From a bacterium (lineage in GTDB: Bacteria; Bacillota; Bacilli; Lactobacillales; Streptococcaceae): a stretch of 64,000 nucleotides of DNA. Under the pieces are notes generated by a model that was not told the origin of the DNA, ran no database searches, and saw only the letters and a program-made list of their open reading frames with translations. A program made the translations under genes and the position numbers. The stretch covers positions 310,001-374,000 of the forward strand of contig CAJNBW010000001.1 in the NCBI GenBank assembly GCA_905221105.1, written 5' to 3'. This document shows, in pieces, positions 46,364 through 54,434 of the stretch (the stretch's first letter is position 1; every line of letters starts with the position of its first letter).

Positions 46364-46448
46364 TCTTTTCATCTTGCCATCGCAAACCTTCCTTACGCTT
46401 CATTTGAACTATTCATATCCTGAAATTTCCAAATTTTATACTAGGTCT

Positions 46449-46457
46449 ATTATAGCA
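46449..46457 (-). promoter_or_regulatory. Extended -10 promoter of the hsd-ham operon
   Basis: The minus strand reads TGCTATAAT about 46 bases before the ATG at 46403. There is no strong -35. No other promoter is evident between hsdR and hamB, so the two defence systems probably share this one. Confidence 0.7.
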
Positions 46458-46526
46458 TGTTTAGCCTCAAATTCCATCACTCTTCCCATTGTAAAAAGAC
46501 TCATTCTCCCTTTCTCCTCCAAAATA

Positions 46527-46535
46527 TGGTATAGT
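46527..46535 (+). promoter_or_regulatory. Promoter of the TVP38-family gene
   Basis: TGGTATAGT is an extended -10; an overlapping TAGAAT (46535-46540) is an alternative. An inverted repeat ATAGTA/TACTAT (46531-46548) overlaps it. The ribosome site TGAGGAG precedes the ATG at 46564. Confidence 0.55.
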
Positions 46536-46563
46536 AGAATTATACTATCTATGAGGAGTTTAC

Positions 46564-47181
46564 ATGTCACAGGATAAACAAATGAAAGCTGTTTCTCCCC
46601 TTCTGCAGCAAGTTATCAATATCTCATCCATTGTCGGTGGTATTGGGAGTTTGATTTTCTGTATTTGGGCTTATCAGGCTGGGGTTTTACAGTCTAAGGA
46701 AACCCTCTCTGCCTTTATCCAGCAGGCAGGTATCTGGGGGCCACCTCTCTTTATCTTTTTACAGATTTTACAGACGGTCGTCCCTATCATTCCTGGGGCC
46801 TTGACCTCGGTGGCTGGCGTCTTTATCTACGGACACATCATCGGGACTATCTACAACTATATCGGCATCGTGATTGGCTGTGCCATTATCTTTTATCTGG
46901 TGCGCCTCTATGGGGCTGCCTTTGTCCAGTCCGTCGTCAGCAAGCGTACCTATGACAAGTATATCGGCTGGTTAGATAAGGGCAATCGCTTTGACCGTTT
47001 TTTTATCTTTATGATGATTTGGCCCATTAGTCCAGCTGACTTTCTCTGTATGCTGGCTGCCCTGACCAAGATGACCTTCAGGCGCTATATGATTATCATC
47101 ATTCTGACCAAGCCCTTTACCCTCGTGGTTTATACCTACGGTCTGACCTATATTATCGACTTTTTCTGGCAAATGCTTTGA
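46564..47181 (+). CDS. TVP38/TMEM64 (VTT-domain, DedA-like) membrane protein
   Basis: The 205-residue product has four to five membrane segments and the VTT-domain signature: LQILQTVVPIIPGALTSVAGVFIYG (about 75-100), IGIVIGCAIIFYLVRLYG and the late MMIWPISPADFLCMLAALTKMTFRRYM (the PxxPxxF-like motif). Members are implicated in lipid scrambling or membrane homeostasis. The gene stands alone between the defence operon and scrK, with its own promoter and a shared terminator. Confidence 0.85.
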   Translation: MSQDKQMKAVSPLLQQVINISSIVGGIGSLIFCIWAYQAGVLQSKETLSAFIQQAGIWGPPLFIFLQILQTVVPIIPGALTSVAGVFIYGHIIGTIYNYIGIVIGCAIIFYLVRLYGAAFVQSVVSKRTYDKYIGWLDKGNRFDRFFIFMMIWPISPADFLCMLAALTKMTFRRYMIIIILTKPFTLVVYTYGLTYIIDFFWQML

Positions 47182-47188
47182 CACGTAA

Positions 47189-47218
47189 AAAATCCGTTTG
47201 GTTTCCCAAGCGGATTTT
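47189..47218. terminator. Bidirectional terminator between the TVP38-family gene and scrK
   Basis: AAAATCCG and CGGATTTT with an inner TTTGG/CCAAG pairing form a strong hairpin between convergent genes. Confidence 0.88.
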
Positions 47219-47223
47219 GTGCT

Positions 47224-48111
47224 TTATTTTGAAACTTCTTTTGCAAGAACAAAGTTCCCAAGTGTGGCAGAACCATTTCCTGCGACTGCTGGCGTTACAA
47301 TGTAATCACGCACATCTGGCACTGGTAGGTAACCATTGAGAAGAGATGTAAATTTCTCACGGACACGGTCCAGCATGTGTTGTTGAGCCATGACCCCTCC
47401 ACCAAAGACAATCACGTCTGGGCGGAAAGTCACTGTCGCATTGACCGCAGCTTGAGCAATATAGTAGGCTTGGACATCCCAAACAGGGTTGTTGAGTTCA
47501 ATGTTTTCCCCACGAACACCTGTACGAGCTTCCAAACTTGGACCAGCTGCATAGCCTTCCAGACATCCCTTATGGAAAGGACAAACACCCTTAAACTCTT
47601 TTTCAATATCCATTGGGTGTCTAGCAACATAATAATGACCCATTTCAGGGTGACCCACACCGCCGATAAACTCACCACGTTGGATGACACCTGCACCGAT
47701 ACCTGTACCGATTGTGTAGTAAACCAAGTTTTCGATACGACCACCAGCATTATTACGGGCAACCACTTCACCATAAGCAGAGCTGTTTACGTCTGTAGTG
47801 AAGTACATTGGCACGTTGAGGGCGCGACGAAGGGCACCAAGCAAGTCCACATTTGCCCAGTTTGGTTTTGGAGTCGTTGTGATAAAGCCATAGGTTTTTG
47901 AGTTTTTATCAATATCAATCGGACCAAATGAACCAACTGCAAGACCAGCAAGATTATCGAATTTTGAGAAGAACTCAATGGTTTTATCGATTGTTTCGAT
48001 TGGAGTTGTTGTTGGAAATTGTGTTTTTTCTACAACGTTAAAGTTTTCATCACCGACAGCACAGACAAACTTTGTACCGCCCGCTTCCAAGCTTCCATAT
48101 AATTTTGTCAT
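47224..48111 (-). CDS. scrK: Fructokinase ScrK (ROK family)
   Basis: ScrK phosphorylates the fructose released when ScrB cuts sucrose-6-phosphate. The 295-residue product has the ROK elements: GSLEAGGTKFVCAVG (phosphate 1), the catalytic Asp in VDLLG...TTDVNSSAYGE, GTGIGAG (about 130), and the zinc-type signature HPEMGHYYVARHP...CPFHKGCLEGYAAGPSLE. It lies downstream of scrA with its own promoter and a terminator between them. Confidence 0.93.
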   Translation of the reverse strand: MTKLYGSLEAGGTKFVCAVGDENFNVVEKTQFPTTTPIETIDKTIEFFSKFDNLAGLAVGSFGPIDIDKNSKTYGFITTTPKPNWANVDLLGALRRALNVPMYFTTDVNSSAYGEVVARNNAGGRIENLVYYTIGTGIGAGVIQRGEFIGGVGHPEMGHYYVARHPMDIEKEFKGVCPFHKGCLEGYAAGPSLEARTGVRGENIELNNPVWDVQAYYIAQAAVNATVTFRPDVIVFGGGVMAQQHMLDRVREKFTSLLNGYLPVPDVRDYIVTPAVAGNGSATLGNFVLAKEVSK

Positions 48112-48138
48112 GATAAACCTCTTGTTTTTATTTTCTTT

Positions 48139-48147
48139 ATTATAGCA
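48139..48147 (-). promoter_or_regulatory. Extended -10 promoter of scrK
   Basis: The minus strand reads TGCTATAAT about 28 bases before the scrK start, so scrK can be expressed apart from scrA. Confidence 0.7.
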
Positions 48148-48210
48148 TATTTCGAAAGTCTAAATTTCTCTATTTTTTAGATTTTCCTCTGTAAATCTTA
48201 CCTTTCAAGC

Positions 48211-48242
48211 AAAAACGAACAAACATGTCATTTGTTCGTTTT
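48211..48242 (-). terminator. Terminator of scrA
   Basis: On the minus strand AAAACGAACAAA and TTTGTTCGTTTT form a perfect 12-bp stem, ending in TTTTT. Confidence 0.9.
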
Positions 48243-48259
48243 CATTTTGAGAGGATTAA

Positions 48260-50146
48260 TTAGATTTTCACTTCAATAACGGTATCTCCCTTCGCAACTG
48301 AACCTGTTGCGACTGGAGCTACTGAAGCGTAGTCAGCTGTGTTTGTAACGATAACCATTGTTGTATCATCAAGACCAGCTGCAGCGATTTTGTTTGAGTC
48401 AAATGTTCCAAGAACATCGCCAGCTTTAACCTTATCACCTTGAGCAACTTTTGCTTCAAAACCGTCACCATTCATAGATACAGTGTCAATACCAACGTGG
48501 ATCAAAACTTCAGCACCATCAGTTGTTTTCAAACCAAAAGCATGTCCTGTTGGAAAGGCAATTGAAACTTCAGCATCAGCTGGTGCATATACCACACCTT
48601 GACTTGGTTTCACAGCGATACCTTGTCCCATAGCTCCACTTGAGAAGACTGGGTCATTGACATCAGCAAGAGCGACAACATCACCGACGATAGGAGTTAC
48701 AAGTGTTTCATTTTGAAGAGGTGCTGGAATGTTGCCAGTTGTTTCTTCTTGAACCAAACGTTCTGTCGCCGCTTCAGTAGCAACTTCTTTTTCATCCTCA
48801 TAACCAAACATGTAAGTAAGGGCAAAACCAAGGGCAAATGATACAGCTACCATAAGAAGGTATTGTACAAGTTGTCCGTTACCAACATAAAGCATTGTAC
48901 CAGGGATGATGGTGATACCACTACCATTACCAGCAAGTCCAAGGATAGAAGCCAATCCACCACCGATTGCACCAGCAATCAATGAGAGGAAGAATGGTTT
49001 ACGGAAGCGCAAGTTCACCCCGAAGATAGCAGGCTCTGTAATACCGAGGAAGGCAGAAAGAGCAGCTGGGAAAGCAAGTGTTTTCAGTTTTGGATTTTTA
49101 GTTTTAACACCAACCGCAACAGTCGCAGCACCTTGAGCTGTCATAGCCGCAGTGATGATAGCGTTGAATGGGTTAGCATGGTCAGCAGCAAGCAATTGCA
49201 CTTCAAGCAAGTTGAAGATGTGGTGCACACCTGACACGACGATCAATTGGTGAACCCCACCAATCAAGAAACCACCAAGACCAAGTGGCAAGCCAAGAAT
49301 TGCTTTTGTACCAATAAGGATATAGTTTTCAACAATGTGGAAGACTGGTCCGATGACAAAGAGTCCAAGGATAGACATGACCAAAAGTGTCACAAATGGT
49401 GTTACCAAGAGGTCAATGACATCTGGAACGACCTTGCGGACAGCTTTTTCAAATTTTGCTCCGACAACCCCGATGATGAAGGCTGGAAGAACGGAACCTT
49501 GCAAACCAACAACAGGGATGAAACCAAAGAAGTTCATAGCCGTTACTTCACCACCTGAAGCGACTACCCAAGCGTTTGGAAGTGAGCCAGAAACAAGCAT
49601 CATACCAAGAACGATACCAACGGCAGGATTTCCACCGAATACACGGAAGGTTGACCACACAACCAAACCTGGCAAGATGATGAAGGCTGTATCTGTCAAG
49701 ATTTGTGTGTAAGTTGCAAAGTCTCCTGGAAGTGGCATTTCAAGAGCATTGAAAAGACCACGCACACCCATGAAGAGACCTGTCGCTACGATAACTGGGA
49801 TGATTGGAACGAAAACGTCACCGAAAGTACGGATAGCACGTTGGAACCAGTTCCCTTGTTTAGCAGCTTCTGCTTTCATGTCATCTTTAGATGATGTTGG
49901 TAAACCAAGTGCAACAACTTCATCGTACATTTTGTTTACTGTACCAGTACCAAAGATGATTTGGTATTGACCTGAGTTAAAGAAAGCACCTTGAACTTTT
50001 TCCAAGTTCTCAATCACTTCTTTATTGATTTTTCCTTCATCTTTGACCATGACACGAAGACGAGTCGCACAGTGAGCTACACTGTTGACATTTTCACGTC
50101 CACCCAAGGCATCGATGACTTTTTTTGCAATTTCCTGATTGTTCAT
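48260..50146 (-). CDS. scrA: Sucrose-specific PTS enzyme IIBCA
   Basis: ScrA imports sucrose and phosphorylates it. The 628-residue product has IIB first (residues 1-90; the phosphocysteine in VNSVAHCATRLRV near 26), then membrane IIC (about 105-460, with the repeated G/A-rich segments such as GVHHIFNLLEVQLLAADHANPFNA), then IIA (about 490-628; the phosphohistidine in EVLIHVGIDTVSM). The ATG at 50146 is preferred to a TTG two codons upstream, because AAGGAG lies 10 bases before it. Its promoter carries an operator-like site overlapping the -35. Confidence 0.94.
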   Translation of the reverse strand: MNNQEIAKKVIDALGGRENVNSVAHCATRLRVMVKDEGKINKEVIENLEKVQGAFFNSGQYQIIFGTGTVNKMYDEVVALGLPTSSKDDMKAEAAKQGNWFQRAIRTFGDVFVPIIPVIVATGLFMGVRGLFNALEMPLPGDFATYTQILTDTAFIILPGLVVWSTFRVFGGNPAVGIVLGMMLVSGSLPNAWVVASGGEVTAMNFFGFIPVVGLQGSVLPAFIIGVVGAKFEKAVRKVVPDVIDLLVTPFVTLLVMSILGLFVIGPVFHIVENYILIGTKAILGLPLGLGGFLIGGVHQLIVVSGVHHIFNLLEVQLLAADHANPFNAIITAAMTAQGAATVAVGVKTKNPKLKTLAFPAALSAFLGITEPAIFGVNLRFRKPFFLSLIAGAIGGGLASILGLAGNGSGITIIPGTMLYVGNGQLVQYLLMVAVSFALGFALTYMFGYEDEKEVATEAATERLVQEETTGNIPAPLQNETLVTPIVGDVVALADVNDPVFSSGAMGQGIAVKPSQGVVYAPADAEVSIAFPTGHAFGLKTTDGAEVLIHVGIDTVSMNGDGFEAKVAQGDKVKAGDVLGTFDSNKIAAAGLDDTTMVIVTNTADYASVAPVATGSVAKGDTVIEVKI

Positions 50147-50214
50147 TTGCAAAAATCTCCTTATATAAAATTTTGTTCTTGTTTGAAAGCGATTTTATTC
50201 GCCCTACGACTATT

Positions 50215-50250
50215 ATTTTATCATGTTTTAGAAATATGTCAAGCGTTTTG
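50215..50250 (-). promoter_or_regulatory. scrA promoter with operator-like site over the -35
   Basis: On the minus strand TTGACA (50237-50242) and TAAAAT (50215-50220, extended by TGA) are 16 bases apart. The sequence AAACGCTTGACA covers the -35. The divergent scrB promoter has AAACGTTTGACA in the same place. These look like LacI-family (ScrR or CcpA) operators. Confidence 0.75.
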
Positions 50251-50420
50251 CAGAAAAATATTCTATCCACTTAGTGGACACGCTTTAGATTGATTGTTTT
50301 TGACTGTTTTATCAGGCATTGCTTGAAAAAATAAGTTTAAAATCTTGGTTAAAAAGGGTTTCATTTCATTATCTTTCATATTTTCGTGAAAATTTGATTG
50401 ATTTCCTGCATTTATTTCAT

Positions 50421-50435
50421 GATAAACGTTTGACA
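50421..50435 (+). promoter_or_regulatory. scrB promoter -35 overlapped by operator
   Basis: GATAAACGTTTGACA contains a LacI-type operator core (AAACGTTT) and ends in a perfect -35 TTGACA (50430-50435). The -10 is weak (TAACAT or CATAAA near 50451-50457). Confidence 0.7.
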
Positions 50436-50474
50436 GTTTTTTCTCTTTTTTAACATAAAAGGCTTGCATTTTTT

Positions 50475-50488
50475 ACCGAAAACGGTTA
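50475..50488 (+). promoter_or_regulatory. Second scrB operator-like site
   Basis: ACCGAAAACGGTTA contains an ACCG/CGGT dyad around AAAA, located downstream of the scrB promoter in the leader. It could be a ScrR or CcpA site acting as a roadblock. Confidence 0.55.
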
Positions 50489-50526
50489 CTATTAAAAGTG
50501 ATAAGATTTTTGGAGGAATAAAATAA

Positions 50527-51981
50527 ATGGAATGGACAACTGAGCGTCGTTATAGACCCTATGAAGATTGGACGCAAGAAGAAATTCAAAATATAAAGAA
50601 AAATATGGCACAATCTCCATGGCATACTCATTACCATGTTGAGCCAAAAACAGGACTTCTCAACGACCCAAATGGCTTTTCTTACTTTGATGGCAAGTGG
50701 ATCCTCTTTTACCAGAATTTTCCTTTTGGTGCAGCCCACGGTTTGAAATCTTGGGCACAGCTAGAAAGTGATGATTTGATTCACTTCACAGAAACTGGAA
50801 TCAAAGTTTTACCAGATACTCCATTAGATAGCCACGGTGCCTACTCTGGTTCTGCTATGCAGTTTGGCGATAACTTGTTCCTATTTTATACGGGAAATGT
50901 TCGTGATGAAAACTGGATCCGTCACCCTTACCAGATTGGAGCTTTGATGGATAAGAATGGCAAGATTACAAAGATTGATAAGATCTTGATCGACCAGCCA
51001 GCAGACTCTACTGACCACTTCCGTGATCCGCAAATTTTTAACTTCAAGGGCCAATACTATGCTATCGTCGGTGGACAGGACTTGGAGAAAAAAGGCTTCG
51101 TCCGTCTCTACAAGGCTGTAGACAACGACTATACAAACTGGCAAGCCGTTGGCAACCTTGACTTTGCTAACGACCGTACTGCCTACATGATGGAATGTCC
51201 AAATCTGGTCTTTGTAGGGGAACAACCTGTCCTTCTCTACTGCCCACAAGGATTGGATAAAGATGTTCTAGACTACGATAATATCTTTCCAAATATGTAT
51301 AAGATTGGGGCTTCCTTTGACCCTGAAAATGCTAAAATGGTAGATGTATCTCAACTTCAAAACATGGACTATGGTTTCGAAGCCTATGCAACTCAAGCCT
51401 TCAACGCTCCTGACGGACGTGCTCTAGCTGTTAGCTGGCTTGGCTTGCCAGATGTTTCTTACCCTTCTGACCGTTTTGACTACCAAGGAACCTTCTCTTT
51501 GGTCAAGGAACTCACTATCAAAGACGGCAAACTCTACCAATACCCAGTCGCAGCTATCAAGGACCTTCGTGCTTCTGAAGAAGCCTTCTCAAATCGTGCC
51601 CAAACTAAGAACACTTACGAACTTGAACTCAGCTTGGAAGCTAATAGCCAGAGCGAGATTGTCTTACTTGCTGACAAAGAAGGCAAGGGACTTTCCATCA
51701 ACTTTGACCTTGTAAATGGTCAAGTGACAGTTGATCGTAGCCAGGCTGGTGAACAGTACGCCCAAGAATTTGGGACAACTCGTTCTTGCCCTATCGATAA
51801 TCAGGCTACTACTGCTACAATTTTCATCGATAACTCTGTCTTTGAAATTTTCATCAATAAAGGAGAAAAAGTATTTTCTGGTCGTGTCTTCCCACATGCG
51901 GACCAAAATGGTATCCTGATCAAGTCTGGAAACCCAACTGGAACTTACTATGAATTAGATTATGGTCGCAAAACTAACTGA
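50527..51981 (+). CDS. scrB: Sucrose-6-phosphate hydrolase ScrB (GH32)
   Basis: ScrB hydrolyses sucrose-6-phosphate to glucose-6-phosphate and fructose. The 484-residue product is a GH32 five-bladed propeller with the catalytic LLNDPNGFSY (nucleophile Asp near 53), FRDPQIF (transition-state Asp near 170) and YMMECPNLV (acid/base Glu near 223), plus the C-terminal beta-sandwich. The ribosome site TGGAGGA precedes the ATG. It overlaps scrR by 20 bases. Confidence 0.95.
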   Translation: MEWTTERRYRPYEDWTQEEIQNIKKNMAQSPWHTHYHVEPKTGLLNDPNGFSYFDGKWILFYQNFPFGAAHGLKSWAQLESDDLIHFTETGIKVLPDTPLDSHGAYSGSAMQFGDNLFLFYTGNVRDENWIRHPYQIGALMDKNGKITKIDKILIDQPADSTDHFRDPQIFNFKGQYYAIVGGQDLEKKGFVRLYKAVDNDYTNWQAVGNLDFANDRTAYMMECPNLVFVGEQPVLLYCPQGLDKDVLDYDNIFPNMYKIGASFDPENAKMVDVSQLQNMDYGFEAYATQAFNAPDGRALAVSWLGLPDVSYPSDRFDYQGTFSLVKELTIKDGKLYQYPVAAIKDLRASEEAFSNRAQTKNTYELELSLEANSQSEIVLLADKEGKGLSINFDLVNGQVTVDRSQAGEQYAQEFGTTRSCPIDNQATTATIFIDNSVFEIFINKGEKVFSGRVFPHADQNGILIKSGNPTGTYYELDYGRKTN

Positions 51982-52927
51982 TGTCGCCAAACTTGCAGGC
52001 GTCAGCCCTACTACCGTTTCTCGGGTTATCAATAAAAAAGGCTATTTATCAGAAAAAACCATTCAAAAAGTAAATGAAGCCATGCGAGAATTGGGCTACA
52101 AACCCAACAACCTGGCTCGCAGTCTACAAGGAAAATCAGCTAAATTAATTGGCTTGATTTTCCCCAATATTTCCAATGTTTTCTACGCAGAATTAATTGA
52201 TAAGCTGGAACACCAACTCTTCAAAAATGGTTACAAGACCATCATCTGCAACAGTGAGCATGATTCTGAAAAAGAACGCGAGTACATCGAAATGCTGGAA
52301 GCCAATCAGGTGGACGGTATCATTTCTGGTAGTCACAATTTGGGAATCGAAGACTACAATCGCGTGACAGCACCGATTATTTCCTTTGACCGAAACCTGT
52401 CTCCGGACATCCCTGTCGTTTCCTCTGACAACTATGCTGGTGGAGTTCTTGCTGCCCAGACCTTGTTTAAGACAGGCGCCCAGTCTATCATCATGATTAC
52501 AGGAAATGACAATTCCAATTCGCCAACTGGACTACGCCACGCTGGTTTTGCATCCGTACTCCCAAAAGCTCCTATTATCAATGTTTCCAGTGACTTTTCT
52601 CCTGTCAGAAAAGAAATGGAAATCAAGAATATCTTGACCCGACAAAAGCCTGATGCCATCTTTGCTTCGGATGATTTGACAGCTATTCTGGTCATTAAAA
52701 TTGCTCAAGAACTAGGCATTTCTGTCCCAGAAGAGCTTAAAGTCATCGGCTATGATGGTACCTACTTTATCGAAAATTACTATCCTCAACTCGCGACCAT
52801 CAAGCAACCTTTGGAAGAGATTGCCTGCCTCACTGTTGACCTTCTCTTGCAGAAGATCGAAGGCAGGGAAGTCGCAACAACCGGTTACTTCTTACCAGTC
52901 ACCCTATTACCAGGAAAAAGTATTTAA
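51962..52927 (+). CDS. scrR: Sucrose operon repressor ScrR (LacI family)
   Basis: ScrR represses the sucrose genes. The 321-residue product has the LacI helix-turn-helix LTDVAKLAGVSPTTVSRVINKKG at residues 5-27, the hinge helix (YKPNNLARSLQGKSAK) and a periplasmic-binding-type sugar domain. It is co-transcribed with scrB; the 20-base overlap gives translation coupling. Its likely operators lie in the scrA-scrB gap. The gene ends directly at a BOX element. Confidence 0.94.
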   Translation: MVAKLTDVAKLAGVSPTTVSRVINKKGYLSEKTIQKVNEAMRELGYKPNNLARSLQGKSAKLIGLIFPNISNVFYAELIDKLEHQLFKNGYKTIICNSEHDSEKEREYIEMLEANQVDGIISGSHNLGIEDYNRVTAPIISFDRNLSPDIPVVSSDNYAGGVLAAQTLFKTGAQSIIMITGNDNSNSPTGLRHAGFASVLPKAPIINVSSDFSPVRKEMEIKNILTRQKPDAIFASDDLTAILVIKIAQELGISVPEELKVIGYDGTYFIENYYPQLATIKQPLEEIACLTVDLLLQKIEGREVATTGYFLPVTLLPGKSI

Positions 52928-53123
52928 TACTCTTCGAAAATCTCTTCAAACCACGTCAGCGTCGCCTTACCGTAGATATGGTTACTGACTTCGTCAGTTC
53001 TATCCACAACCTCAAAACAGTGTTTTGAGCTGGCTTCGTCAGTCTTGTCTACAACCTCAAAGCAGTGCTTTGAGCAACCTGCGGCTAGCTTCCTAGTTTG
53101 CTCTTTGATTTTCATTGAGTATA
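52928..53123 (+). repeat. BOX element with two boxB modules
   Basis: The plus strand begins with TACTCTTCGAAAATCTCTTC (boxA) and ends TTTTCATTGAGTATA (boxC). The 196-base length and the repeated CTTCGTCAG...ACAACCTCAAA segments (near 52990 and 53036) fit A plus two B plus C. It lies between the scrR stop and the terminator, a common place for BOX insertion. Confidence 0.9.
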
Positions 53124-53131
53124 AGCACAAG

Positions 53132-53159
53132 AAAACTCAGACCGATCCGTCTGAGTTTT
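53132..53159. terminator. Bidirectional terminator between scrR and mvaA
   Basis: AAAACTCAGAC and GTCTGAGTTTT form an 11-bp stem around CGATCC, with T-tracts on both strands. Confidence 0.92.
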
Positions 53160-54434
53160 TTATGATCTTAAATTTTCTAGGTAGCGCTGGGCTATCTCTA
53201 GGTTAAAGGTTTTATCTGCAATAAGACGCTCTACTAGGGGAGCAACTTCAGATTCACTGGCACCTGCTAGGAGAGCCAAGGATTTGGCCTGCAATTTCAT
53301 GTGCCCTTGCTGAATCCCTGTGCTCACCAAGGCTTTGAGAGCCGCAAAGTTTTGGGCAAGACCGATAGACACGATAATCTGGGCTAATTCTTTAGCAGAT
53401 GGATTTCCCAGCAGTTCATGACTGAGGGCTACACGAGGGTTGAGACCGATAGAGCCACCCTTTGTCGCTACAGGCATAGGCAGGGTCATCTCACCGACCA
53501 ATTCTTCTCTCTCAAGGTCCAGTGTCCATTGACTAAGACCTTGATAGTGTCCTTCTCTACTAGCAAAGGCATGAGCTCCTGCCTCAATAGCACGCCAGTC
53601 ATTACCAGTTGCAATCAAAATGGCATCAATACCATTAAAAATCCCTTTATTGTGGGTAGCAGCTCGATAAGGATCAGCCTGCGCAAACTGGCTAGCCAAA
53701 GCAATTTTCTCCGCAATTTCTCGTCCTTGATCCCTTTGGCGACTCAAGTAACGAAAGGCAATGCGACAGCTTGCAGTCACTAGAGAATCGGTCGCGTAGT
53801 TGGACAGGATTCCCATAAGACTCTGCCCCTGACTGAGTTCTTCTAAGACTGGCTTCAAGGCTTCCAGCATGGTGTTGAGCATATTGGCTCCCATGGCTTC
53901 CTGGGTATCAACATGAAGATAAACAACCAGAAAGTCTGTTTCGCCTTTAATCTGCTCTACATGCAAATCACGCGCCCCACCCCCGCGTTTAACGATAGAA
54001 GGATAGGCTTGATTGGCAAGTTCTAAGAGTTCCGCTTTCTTGCTGACAATCTTCTCTTGTGCTTGTTCAGGATCAGCAACTTGATAAAGGGCTACCTGCC
54101 CAATCATCTGACGCTCATGAACCTGTGTAGAAAAACCACCTGCACGCTTGATGATTTTACTGGCATAGCTGGCCGCAGCAACCACTGACGGTTCTTCCGT
54201 AACATAAGGAACTGTGTATTCCTGACCATTGACGAGGACCTCTGGAACCAACGAATAAGGCAGAGAAAAAGTTCCCACTACATTCTCACTCAGCTGGTCT
54301 GCGACAGTCACACTAATCTGTTCATCCTGCTCCAGACTGGTTTGTTTCTCAGGACTAAGGAGCGCCTGAGCTTGTAATAACTCGAGGCGCTCATGGTATG
54401 ATTTTTTAGAAAATCCATTCCAACTTATCTTCAT
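53160..54434 (-). CDS. mvaA: Hydroxymethylglutaryl-CoA reductase, class II (degradative type)
   Basis: In streptococci this enzyme makes mevalonate for isoprenoid precursors. The 424-residue product is a class II HMG-CoA reductase with the family segments EEPSVVAAASYASKI (catalytic Glu), EAMGANMLN, GNDWRAIEAGAHAFA and GSIGLNPRVALSHELLG, and the late His region. It overlaps the mvaS stop by one base (TAATG), so the two steps are coupled. The operon has an extended -10 promoter before mvaS. Confidence 0.95.
   Translation of the reverse strand: MKISWNGFSKKSYHERLELLQAQALLSPEKQTSLEQDEQISVTVADQLSENVVGTFSLPYSLVPEVLVNGQEYTVPYVTEEPSVVAAASYASKIIKRAGGFSTQVHERQMIGQVALYQVADPEQAQEKIVSKKAELLELANQAYPSIVKRGGGARDLHVEQIKGETDFLVVYLHVDTQEAMGANMLNTMLEALKPVLEELSQGQSLMGILSNYATDSLVTASCRIAFRYLSRQRDQGREIAEKIALASQFAQADPYRAATHNKGIFNGIDAILIATGNDWRAIEAGAHAFASREGHYQGLSQWTLDLEREELVGEMTLPMPVATKGGSIGLNPRVALSHELLGNPSAKELAQIIVSIGLAQNFAALKALVSTGIQQGHMKLQAKSLALLAGASESEVAPLVERLIADKTFNLEIAQRYLENLRS

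Noticed and set aside
46531-46548. Copper-type operator in the TVP38-family promoter
   Set aside because: The dyad ATAGTA/TACTAT does not fit the TACAnnTGTA consensus and the gene has no link to copper.
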